A stretch of 64,000 nt of DNA from Apostichopus japonicus (Eukaryota > Echinodermata > Holothuroidea > Aspidochirotida > Stichopodidae). The notes beneath the pieces were generated by a model, which saw only the letters and a program-made list of their open reading frames with translations, did not search any database and had not been told where the DNA came from. Shown here piece after piece: positions 22,018 through 32,844 of this stretch. The translations under genes and the position numbers were made by a program. The number at the start of each line of letters is the position of its first letter. Positions within the stretch are counted from its first letter, which is position 1. Location of the stretch: contig NC_092565.1 of assembly GCF_037975245.1 (NCBI RefSeq), positions 18,889,999-18,953,998 on the forward strand. The letters run 5' to 3'.

Positions 22018-23837
22018 TTTGATTTCACAATTGAAGACCTTCCCTGGCTAAGATGAATAAAATTCTGCAAAAAGGGAACAAATGATGAGTAAACATAATA
22101 ACTGAAAACAACTTAAAAAGGTGACATATCTGTATGATGCAATATTAAAAATAAACACTTAAAATTAATAAAGAATTTTATAAATTACTCAGATGTAAAA
22201 CTGAAATGAATGAAATGTTTGCAGAGGTCATGGATGAGGGGGGGGGGGTGGAATTATAGGAGAGGATTTAAAGCTCTGATGAATCACAAATTGTAATTTT
22301 GTCATTCTCTCATAGTTGAAGTGCCTGAAACCTTTAAGACATATGATGTGCTAGAAATAGGCACCTGAAAGCTATGGAAGATTTTAAGGTAGCTTGTCCA
22401 GGTCATTGGTATCTGCTGAAGTTTTTAATTTCATAACCATATGTATAGACTGAAATTGGTCAAAATCATACAGATACATTGGCAAACACATGTAGCAGGT
22501 GCCAGCAATGAGTAATAAATAATATTTTATAAAGCTCAGCATTATCCATCGATAAAATGTTCACAGGCTGTATTACAAAACTACAAACCATTGAAACTTT
22601 TCTAAATTAATTAAATGTTACATGACCAACAGATTTTCAAACAGCATTATCATTCATATTGTAACAACAACTGGCTCCTCCCTTCCCTCCTTCTTACAAA
22701 AAAAAAAAAAAAACATTGTGTAGCGATGCAAAACAGGCCCATTACCACAATTTGGTGTTTACTAATATTGAATCTCTAAATGTGTCTTTGAACAAACATG
22801 ACATATTTTTGCAAATCTAGGAGAATATAATTACATTTTTAACTGCACCCAGTAACTGCTTTTGTGGTGAGCTACCTATTCACAATCATCCAAACACGGT
22901 GCCATTAGCACATCTCACCATGCGATATGCTGTTTGCTTATGAATATGACACACTTATGGAAACTTAAAACATAGCAAAACAAATTAAACCAGACTTGAA
23001 GTAAGTTAATAGCTTGAACCTCAGAGTGTTTTTCACAAGTTCGAAAAATAATAACTTGACAATGCGTAAATGTACCAGTTCAAAGTCATGACAGAACCTT
23101 GATTGTGTTAGGCGTACCTAGGCTTTAATAGCCTAGTACTACTATTACTACTAGTACTAGTAACTTAGTGTCAGATGTTACTGTGAAGTGTGGTGCGTTG
23201 GCATAGGTCTAACCTAGGCCTAGATGATTTTCTTTGAAAAGTATTACAAAAAAATACATAAGTGCAATGAGTCATTGCCTTACCATACCTTGCATTCGCA
23301 TTTTTGAACATAAGCTCAAGAATGTGACTCTATTTTGCTAGTATGAGTTTAGGTGTGAGGTGTATCTGTAACATCACAATGCTAGAATCATATACGCTAG
23401 CCTACTACTACTACCCGTGGTATACCACGCACTGATATGTATGTACACAGATCAGCGGTACCACGGTCATATTTGTTTACAAGAATTTGTGCCCCGTACG
23501 TGCACATGATTGACTTTTGACCTAGGCTAGCTCAGGTACAGTTATTCATAGAGTAATCTTTCGTTATATCGAACTCTATTGTACGAGTTATTCATACCAC
23601 AGAACAGAAGTATGAATGCGAATAGATAAAAGTTTTAAAATCCGATTTCTTCCGTTGCAAGGTCATGTACTTAAAGAGTATTCTTCATTTCAAAATCGTA
23701 AGAGTTCTTGTATCGTTTTCATTCTGTAGGCCGTGTTCGGTCACAGATTTTATCCACAGTAGTACCAAGCTGGTCGATGACCCCTTGAGAACAAAAGCCC
23801 GGATGAGCGCCATTGCTAACGACGCCGATGTCGGTTG
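22018..23837. other. LAP3: LAP3 upstream region: 5' UTR boundary and probable promoter
   Basis: LAP3 5' UTR runs 22018-22064, where TTTTTGCAG on the minus strand marks a splice acceptor. The untranslated first exon must lie further right. A CpG-bearing stretch at 23400-23830 is the best promoter candidate. It includes the perfect 14-bp palindrome CGTGGTATACCACG (23415-23428) and a second GGTACCACGG nearby. A G-run sits at about 22238 and an A-run at about 22697. I see no protein-coding exon here. Confidence 0.45.
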
Positions 23838-23992
23838 TCAATGAAATTGACTTGACACTTTTCGGTAAAAATGTTCTAAAATCTCGTGGTCTTTCTTATC
23901 AGGTATGTTGTCTTCTTTATAATCTTTCACCAAACGTTTGATAGCAATAGCGAGTCGGATGATTGGTAGGAAGTTTGACCGGCTGTCATAAC
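23838..23992 (-). CDS. Putative terminal exon of an unidentified gene
   Basis: On the minus strand TTTATTTTCTTAG, a good splice acceptor, is followed by an open 51-codon stretch. It encodes SYDSRSNFLPIIRLAIAI, KRLVKDYKEDNIPDKKDH and EILEHFYRKVSSQFH, then TGA. The composition (amphipathic, charged, ordinary codon use) looks like real protein, unlike most stray ORFs here. I do not recognise the family. No upstream exon is evident in the next 1.6 kb before a large transposon starts. It would be a tandem neighbour transcribed in the same direction as LAP3. It may also be chance. Confidence 0.35.
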
Positions 23993-24188
23993 TAAGAAAA
24001 TAAAGTAGCATAAACGTGAGCCGTATTCTACCTGTTACACTATGTTTACCGTGGCTGCACAGTAACACAGTATAGCCTAGTATATAGTATGAGCCACTGC
24101 AGTATTGATTCAAGGCCACAATAGTATACAATACGAAATGGGGTTTGTGTTGGCAATAGTACAACACCAGTGCCACTAATTTAGACAA

Positions 24189-25616
24189 TAAAACAGTTGT
24201 ACTGACTCAATAGCCTATAGCCAAATTTGCTTTGATCATGCATTACTATTTATTTTATCGTTATATATGTCAAAGTCCAAGAAATAGTACTAACCTACCC
24301 ATAACTAACTTAGGCCAAATCAGTTATTATTGTGGGGTAAAGTGATGGAATGTTGAGAATCAGCAGTGACTTAGGCCCCTATGGCTAATTCATACTTTGT
24401 ATAGTGTAATCCAACCTTTAGTTGGTGAAGAAACACAGGAATTATGAATTGTGTGGCTCTCAGTTTGACCAAATGCAATCTTTCTTTGAGTATTACCCAA
24501 AGGGCTTGGTAAAATTACTGACCAAAATTAAAATGCAGCTTTAATTCAAAGGATAAAATATTGTTCCTGTTTAATAATATTTATTGGCACATCTAGTCAA
24601 AAGACAGCAAATAATTATTGCTGGATAATTTGTTTTCAAATTTTGTGATAACCAGCATTCGATATATATTGCAGGGAATATTATAGTGTTCAAAGTTTGT
24701 GTAGAAGCTTTGGAGGCTAAGAATTTTTTCTCTTATAAAATATTTTGCTTCCTGTGCAAAAATCTGCTATACATCTTTGCACTTGTAATTGTAAAGCAAT
24801 TTAACCATTTTGCGATGCAATCTGTATAAACTATTCCCGGTATTGTATAGTATGATGGCATGCGGTATGTTTGTGATAGTAAGGGCTTTAATGTTCTTTT
24901 AAAGGATAGCTGTTTAGTTCTATATGTAATGTCATCTATGGGTTGATCAAATTGCACCTTACAGTATTGATAGAGAGCATTAACTGTATACTTGTTAAGG
25001 TCAGGAGTCAAACAGCGTGAGAAGAGAAAAACATTTCTCTAATTATGTTATGCATGCATTAAAGTTCACTGTATGATTCCACTACATGAGTGAAATATTG
25101 CACGAAAGTGTCTCAAAATACAAAATTGATGTTTGTTAGTATCACTGTCAGAATTTTGGCCATTTCTTTTAAGGCTATGTAGATTAAAATTGAGAATTGA
25201 AAAAGTGGTTACAATTTGACTAACAAACACAGCAACTACAGTGTCTATTAGCGCAGTGCTATGCTACATATTTATAACACAGTATACCAATTTAGGGAAC
25301 ATACAATTACTGCATTCTATCATACTATATGAGTTTCTGGTGAAAATTTTACAACATGACCAAATCCCCCAGATATAAATGTCACCTGAATATTTAGCAA
25401 AGCTAAAGAAGCTGCTTAACCTAGATATAATTGGAAATCTTATAAGCAACAATGACTTGATAATGAAAATATTCAAATATTTTTTGGAAAAAATCAATTT
25501 GACATTTCCATTGTCTTTCAATGTTCACATCAAAGTCAGAAATGAACAGGAAACAGTGCCATTAGTGTCCTTAACAAATTGACATTTGCAATCCCTGGTC
25601 AATTAATGGTATTGGT
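24189..25616. other. Non-coding stretch with decayed repeat at 24680-25020
   Basis: No supported gene. The segment TAGTGTTCAAAGTTTGTG at 24686 and its surroundings resemble 14555-14640. The segment 24770-24850 resembles the flanks of the 21-bp array at 18450-18580. So a dispersed, probably hAT-like, repeat family is represented. An open minus-strand stretch at 25011-24733 has no recognisable motif. Confidence 0.4.
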
Positions 25617-26145
25617 ATGCGGGTCTGTTCACGTTAAAGCGCCCAATTTGGTTGCCTGAGGTACCAAATTTTCAAATTACAGTAAAGAACTTCTGTTCTA
25701 AGTAAATAACATAACTAATATCTGCAATTTATGAATCAGAATTGACCAGAGCTTAAACTATTCTGGAAATTATATTCAAGATGGTTGAAAGTGTGACAAT
25801 CTATAAATTTTCCAAAATTTGTTCTTTTTTTAATGGTGGTGTGTCATTCCATTGCTGCTACATTTGGGAATTCTGTTTTTATTTTCTTCATTAACACAAA
25901 ATTCGCTATTGTTAGACAAGTTTTCAATGATATCGATGATGTTTTTTAAAAAATATTAGAGTATTGTCAGAAAATATTCAATTTTTCCTGAAATAAAGTT
26001 AAAAAAGTTTTTCTTTAAAGAACAAAATTGAAATTAATAGTTACAATTATACTATAAAATTAAACCACAACATAAGCACATATATTAACCAAAAGCTGAA
26101 AATTCAGGGTCATGTCCTCTCAAATTTTTTTTTTTCTTGACTCTT

Positions 26146-26755
26146 GTTTCGGACATCACCCCCCAAAATGATCTTGTTTCGGACATCACCCACCAATGGT
26201 TTACCTAATATATTAAACCTAATATTTAGTAATAAACCAAATGATGTTCATTTAATGGCAATAATAATGAATAGAAAAGCATTTTAGTAAGTTGATACCT
26301 GTACCAAAAGAGATCTATGGACCCTTCATAGGTTCCAAGTTCAAAACAAAGAAAATGGATACTTGGATCCAAGTGATCAACAAGACAATTATTAAACGAA
26401 GGCCATGCTTGTTAATACTTATATCAGTACATCAGGATATGTTAACAAACAGCATCAAATTCATTTGAATAATGAAAAATGCAGACACTTGTTTTATAGA
26501 TTTGCATTAGACTGTCTTGGACTATGTTTCGGACATCACCACAGCTGTATTAGTGCATCCCTGTTATGTTTTCTACACAATGCATATCATATCAAAAGTT
26601 AAATTTGTAACAAAGGGGTCTTTGTTGTTGACAAGCTACCTACAAGGTATAATGACAGTTTTGAACTTATTATACAGTAGTTCAAATCCTCAGTGTTCAT
26701 TAAAAGTTATTTTTTATGAGTGCTTCAGACATCACTGAATGTTTTGGACATCACC
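26146..26755 (+). repeat. Left subterminal cluster of the GTTTCGGACATCACC motif
   Basis: Five copies lie in the same orientation: exact at 26146, 26176 and 26526, degenerate at 26722 and 26741. Spacing is irregular (30, 350, 196 and 19 bp), so this is not a simple tandem array. Confidence 0.85.
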
Positions 26756-27164
26756 TTGGAAAAATGTTCACAAAGCTGCATAACAACAATATGAAGTAAT
26801 ATTTTTGCTATTCAAACCTGTTCAAGCAACAAAAGTCTGAGCACAACAGTCAGTCAGTAGCAGATTTACACTAGATATTATGAATTTTTGAGGGAATGCA
26901 GTTTATTAAAACACCATAGACTGGGAAATCAACAAGGTGTACTGAAAAATAATGGCACTGTAAATTCTTGGAAAAAAGCAAATGCCCTGAGGCACATTTC
27001 AAATTGAACATCTGGACAGAGCCTATAGGTGAAAAGATAGGTGATCAGTGAAAATCTGAAGGCTTGGTGTAAATGATAACCCTATTTAATGTAAATGAAT
27101 AATTACTGTTTACTATATACTCAATTCATACATATATCCAAAATACACACATGTAGTTTAGATC

Positions 27165-27382
27165 CTCCTGCAAGCAGGAACTCGCGAAGAAGCCATCATT
27201 GGCTTATCAAAGCCGCAAGCTGACCAAAAATCAGTCTCTTACATTCATATTAATGTCCATGATTATGAATTGTCAATTGTCAACAACTCTGTAACTTGAC
27301 GACATACATTAATCTTGGAGTGACACAAACTCGGGACCTAATGATTGAAAGGCACCGGCGTTAACCACTGAGCTAAAACTCA
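27165..27382 (-). mobile_element. tRNA-derived SINE-like insertion
   Basis: On the minus strand the head (27382-27311) contains TTAGCTCAGTGGTTAACGCC, a good polymerase III A box, with a degenerate B-box position (GAGTTTGTGTCAC). Downstream follow a body with CAGCTTGCGGCTTTGATAAG and a short hairpin TCCTGC-TT-GCAGGA near 27170. This head-plus-body order is typical of tRNA-derived SINEs. The family was not identified. It is nested in the 4.8-kb transposon. Confidence 0.5.
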
Positions 27383-29453
27383 ATAACACTCCACATAGTA
27401 ACCATTCATTGATCACCATTTGCATAAAGTTAATCTCTGCTTCACCACATTCGTTACCTGTCCAGCATACCTTTTGCATGGCCAGCATTCACCAACACTT
27501 CCCAGAAACATCAACTTATGTATTATTTTGCAGAAAATGGTATTATTATTGACTGCAAAGAAATTTTTACCCCAAAAGGGTTATAGAATTCTTTTTAAAT
27601 TTTACGGTTTCCACATTTCCATCATTATCTAGATGAAGTCTGCAATAATTGAAACAAACAGCAAATATTTACCATTTAATAAATATACAGATGTACACAG
27701 GAGACATCCCTACTGTACATAGCTAATTTGGCACCCACCTGTTGTAGCTAGTATCATTGAGTATACTATTTAAACAATTTTCAGAGGGAAGGTATCATAT
27801 CCTAAACTCTACTAGAATGCTTGGTCCTATTTTGTAATGTCAGCAATATCAACTATTTTGCACCCCTTCAAATGGTACCCACCCGCTCCCACCACCTCCT
27901 CATGCACCTTTGAGCTGGATCTGCCAATGTTGAAGATTGCTTCCACTGGCCCAGCTAAGCAACAGTAGTAGGCTATACTGCTGTAGTAGTAATCTAAGTA
28001 CTAGTTAAAATATCCTTCTTTATTGAGATTCATCATTATGCCTTGGCTATTATAATGTGAAAAACAAGTATTCATGGTTTGTACAAATACTCCTTGTCAC
28101 ATATATGTATTAAATGATTTACTTTGTAAGATTGTTATGATTTAAGCTTATGGCCTAAACTTACATTTAAGTATAAGGCCTAGATGTTATGATATACAGC
28201 AGCTCAGCAAATTGCTCAGCTTTATCCTTAAGTTTCATAATGATAAATATCTGTAATCTGTATACATATCACTAAAGCTCTGAAGTCTGAAGCAACTCAG
28301 AATGAAAACATGGTCATGCATGATGCACCACTCTGTGTATTAATACTGTTGACACCATCAAGTAAACCTGGAGGTTTCATCACACGGTAAATCCGCATTA
28401 TCAGTCATAGAGGGTCATGTACTGTAATGTGTTCCAGGGTGGTACTAATAATCTGATATACTGCATTAATCTCCACATTGCCCATTGTGGTTTACTAACT
28501 AGTACAGTAAATGTATATTTGGGCTTCGAGCAGCAATCAACACACAGTTACCTAGCAATGTCTGTACCTTAACATTATAGTTATAGTCGTTGACCAACAT
28601 TTATAGGTTAGATCACCAAAGACGTTCCACGGTCCTACTACTTAGCTAACATCTTCCCAAAGTACTGGTAGCTTTTCTTGACAACCATCAAGTTCCCATC
28701 AACAGTTAAACTGCTCTGACATAGGGTGTTATAGATGCACACTGATTCCAAACATATAGAGCGACAGACGACACTGAACGGTGTTCAGTTTTTCAAAGTG
28801 ACGTTGTCATACTATGCTGTAGACCGATGTGATAGAAACATGAGCTACTGTGCTACAGAACTCGTCTAGGCCTATTCCAATTGTGTGTAATTAACTTTAC
28901 AATTCTCAATATGATATTGGGAAATATCAAATTGGTACCGCCATGGAAGCTGGAACACATCACATGACAGTCCATGCATGGTAGCCACGTGCCCTTTGAT
29001 GTAGTTCTTTTAGCCTATAAATAGGCTTTCTATGGTTGTGACAAATAGCTTGATTCAAGCTATAGCAGACAATTACAGCATTACTTTCTAATGTACTGTA
29101 TACTGTGATGGCATCCTGATACATGTACTGTATATATATGTCAGAAAAAATTCACTAAAGGTTTTTTTAACTTCTTCAGTACTAAATGATGGAAAATTGT
29201 AGTGTTAATGATGTCAGTTCTACAAAAATCCAAGTAATTTGATGTTCCCAGTAACATTCATACCCAAATATGTAGAATATCATTTTAGACTTGTCACAAG
29301 TCATCAAAAGATGAATACATGTTGGTCAAATGACACCAAAAGTTTAGAAGCATTCTGTTGTAGGAACTTAGTGTATTCTAGCACACTGAAATCAACCAAT
29401 TGAATCATTCAGTGGAAACTAGTGCTGTTTTACAATATGTTGGATTCACAAAA

Positions 29454-30064
29454 GTGATGTCCGAAACACATGGTGATGTCCGAAACATACTTTTAAGGTT
29501 ATTTTGCTATAATATTTGGTAAAGATGGAAAAAACTTTGAGTAGTGCAGTATGTATGTTTGTAACAATAGAACTTGTCATAATATATGAAGTGCTCATCT
29601 ATTGTGTCTTTTTTTCAAGCAGCATAAAGCAATATTAATTAAAACTTGTTTCGGACATCACTGGTGTTTCGGACATCACACACATGGACGGAAAAATTGA
29701 AATGGTTATAAAATCAAAACGGATGAGTGGAAATGTGTCATGTACATACTGTAGTTGAGGGAGTACTTATGCTTTAATTAGAGTAACAAAACAGTCTTGT
29801 GGGTTTTAACATACTTCATATATTAGTTGCTTCATGACGTTTCGGACATCACCAAAATGTGGACGGAAACATTTTGCATGTTGTTTAACTTTATCGTGTA
29901 GTAAAATGTGGCTGAATGGCCATGCATCTGATATATATTTTATTTGATACAACTATGACAGTATTGAAAAGGGACACCACTTTCAACATTTGTTATTTAA
30001 CCCCAAACTATGCCACTCATAAATTAGTGTATAAATGTGGACGGAAAAAGTGATGTCTGAAACA
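29454..30064. repeat. Right subterminal cluster of the GTTTCGGACATCACC motif
   Basis: Six copies lie in mixed orientation: minus at 29454, 29472 and 30050 (degenerate), plus at 29648, 29666 and 29839. They are interleaved with GGACGGAAA (29686, 29861, 30039, and inverted at 30234). The cluster's distance from the right end mirrors that of the left cluster from the left end. Confidence 0.85.
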
Positions 30065-30437
30065 CTGGTCCAGTTTCGCAATAATTCGCAAATTCATCGA
30101 TGAAATTTTCTGAAATATTTATGAGAGGGAACCTATAGCCACAAAGTTCAATCATGACAAAATTTGGAGTAATCCTCTTTTGGAGTGTAGAATAGATCAA
30201 AGTACAAATTGTGCAGTTTGAAAATGGCAACATTTTCCGTCCACATTTCGGCACTTCTGGGAGTATAGCATACCATATGCATATCTCAGGAAATTGTCTA
30301 TGCTATGGTAGGTACAGCTAGGTGGACTCTATCCATGGGGATAATATTTGTATCTCTAGAATCTCTAATTATCTTGTCACAATGCTCCAAATGCCATTTA
30401 TGCTAATTTGGGCGCTTTAACGTGAACAGACCCATGC

Positions 30438-32697
30438 ACCATTGGTGCCCCCAAGCCCCCCATATTGCTAGACCACAGTCATTGTGAACGTTTCGAAATT
30501 ACATCAAGCTCTGTTGCATTGATGTATTATAATATCTTTATAATTGACTTTTGTCTAAATTATTGTGCATTCACAGTATAGAAGTGTTGCATTCATGTAT
30601 AACTAAATAATTGGTGTGTATCTAAATTATTTTCTAAGGTATTGTATTTTCACTGTTAAGTGTTGCAGTCAAGTATCACCATAGAATTGATCTATGTGTC
30701 TCTAAATGATAAAAGTTATTAATTGTGTTTAAACTGTAAAGAAGTGTTGCATTTAAGTTGAAAATTTGTTGGTTTTATACTCAGCCACTACAGCCCGAAT
30801 GATCAGGTAGCTTGAAATAAAAAAAAATTGCCAAAACCAAGAAAGAGAGCCATGGCATCATCAGTTATTATCAACAGTACTACTTTTATCTTCAAAACGG
30901 AAAATTAATGTTGAAAGGGTTTCAAACAAAAACATTCAAATGATTCACTGTATTGAACTACTGAAAGTATTCAATTGCTAGCCAGTCAGCATATATCTGT
31001 CAGCTAGATTGAGGGATAGCCAGTCACTGGTCAGTAATTACATGATTTGGTCAGAATATAAAATTTGATATGCCCTTCCAGGGCAATTTTTTAAGATATA
31101 CTCCTTTTTTTTGGTCCTTCAGACAACAGAGTCCTACTTTTTGGTTGTCAAAGAGCAGATTTAGTTGTCCCCAAAAAGTAGCACATGTATACAACAATTT
31201 GTACATTGTGGGAGAGATGTTTAGGTTTTGGTATATTGAACACCAGGATTGGGCCAGTTAAACTGTACCTTCAGGTGGATCATATGCCTACTGCTATTAT
31301 TGTTTATTTCAGTATATCTCCAAAGTGATAGAGGATAATACCAATTGATCATTGTGGGTGGTATTATGTTTAATACATTGCAATGTGAATTTGATGTAAA
31401 CAACAAGTGGTCCTCCAGACAACCTCCAAAGCTCATGTTTGGTCGTCGGAACAGAAATTTGTTCGTCTCAGACAACCATTAAAACTTTGCCCCGTTTCCT
31501 CAAATTACTTTCGTGACACTTCCATTATTTTTTAGCTTTACAGGGAAACTCTTTCATTACACATTGTTATGGGTATCCTAGGAAAAATTTTAGCAAAGTA
31601 TATTTCACAAATTGACCAAGTTGTATTTCAGACTTTTCTGCAGTACCTTTAGTAGGTTCACTATTCTATATTAAACATGAAATGATCAATTCTAAACCTG
31701 CTCTGCAAATGTAAAGCTACTGGATTATTTCCTGGTATTTGAAGACCCCCCCCCTTTCCCACTCCTACCTTGAATAATATTTTCACCTATCAACTTGGAT
31801 TAAAAATCCCCCACTAGATACAAATGCCATGAGCCAATTATTCATACAACCTTTTGCCATGATTGTGTATTGAAACCAGCCATTTGTGTGTGGTATCTAA
31901 CTCGCTTATATTATTGAACTTCATCGAAAGACTTCAGTTATTGACTTTTGGTTACTTCTTTAACCCTGGAAGGAAACTCAAGATCAGCATATAATGGGTT
32001 ACCATGGTTACAGCTTCTGCCTTATTGTCAGGCTATCTAAATTTTTATGGAGACGAATCACACAGGGTCCTATTGTGTATGTGCAGCAGTGAATAAATCA
32101 TTTTTGCTACCTTCATTCATTGGTTGCTTTCAGACAAAAACACAGAGTGTAGGATAAGAAACTGAAGGTTAACTTGTTTGAAGTATTAGTATGCTTTCGA
32201 ATTTTTTACAATATTGGAGAAGGGAGAATACGTTTATTACAGTGATCAGTTAAGCCTACTGTATTCTCAATGTCAACACTAACAGAGTTCGGTGTTATTA
32301 AATTCAAATGGCTCTTTGTGGCCGAAGTTTTACCTCTCATATAAATTTCCTAAGTGGAAGGAACCGGGGAGGAGGGGAGAGGTGTTGTTGAGGGTGGACA
32401 GGAAGTCAATTTCCATGGCACCTAAAAAAAATCTTTTCTAAGATGTTACTTGTGAGAATTATGAGCATTAATACATTTTGATATAAAACTTAATTTTCAA
32501 AGACGTATCTGTTAAACTTTCCATGCATATCGAGTCCTGTAGTCTGCCAGGCTCTAGCAGTTGAAAATACAGTTAACATCTTCAAGCAATGGCATTATCC
32601 TACAGTTAGCTTTTTTTCATTCTCTAGGGCTCTATTAACAATTTTATGAACTTTTCTTTGAAAGTATAGTAATCACTGTTTCTTTTTCTATCGATAG
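30438..32697. other. Non-coding region upstream of PDZD7
   Basis: It contains a MITE-like copy (31048-31490), a C-run at about 31747 and otherwise unique AT-rich sequence. The PDZD7 promoter and any upstream untranslated exon should lie here or further left. I cannot place them. Confidence 0.4.
31048..31490. mobile_element. MITE-like family, copy A
   Basis: About 440 bp aligns along its length with copy B (45735-46112). Landmarks are TTCAGACAACAGAGTCCT at the left, GTTTAGGTTTTGGTATATTGAACACC with CTGCTATTATTGTTT in the middle, and AGAAATTTGTTCGTCTCAGA at the right. Both ends are rich in short GGTTGTC/GACAACC inverted motifs. There is no coding capacity. Confidence 0.65.
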
Positions 32698-32844
32698 GAT
32701 CTTGGAATATTTCATCATTTTCCTAAAATGGAATTGAACAAAGTGGAAAGGGGAAAATAAACTAGGAAACGACAGTCAACCTTCTTGTTTAAATGCAGTA
32801 CAGTTTGCTTACCCCCAGAGGACACACTGCGAACATATTGCATC

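Larger units (their letters stand above)
25621..30433. mobile_element. 4.8-kb TIR DNA transposon, superfamily unassigned, no transposase ORF
   Basis: The left end starts GGGTCTGTTCACGTTAAAGC at 25621 and the right end is its exact inverse, finishing at 30433. The match is perfect over 26 bp (25621-25646 against 30408-30433). Both ends are flanked by ATGC (25617-25620 and 30434-30437), a candidate 4-bp target duplication. Eleven copies of a 15-base motif related to GTTTCGGACATCACC cluster 0.5-1.1 kb from the left end and 0.4-1.0 kb from the right end. No transposase-sized ORF survives, so it is non-autonomous or dead. A SINE-like insertion lies inside at 27165-27382. TIR and target size do not let me name a superfamily with confidence. 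Confidence 0.8.

Noticed and set aside
24733-25011. Minus-strand 92-codon ORF as a gene
   Set aside because: It overlaps sequence shared with the repeat at 18450-18580, shows no domain and has no splice context.
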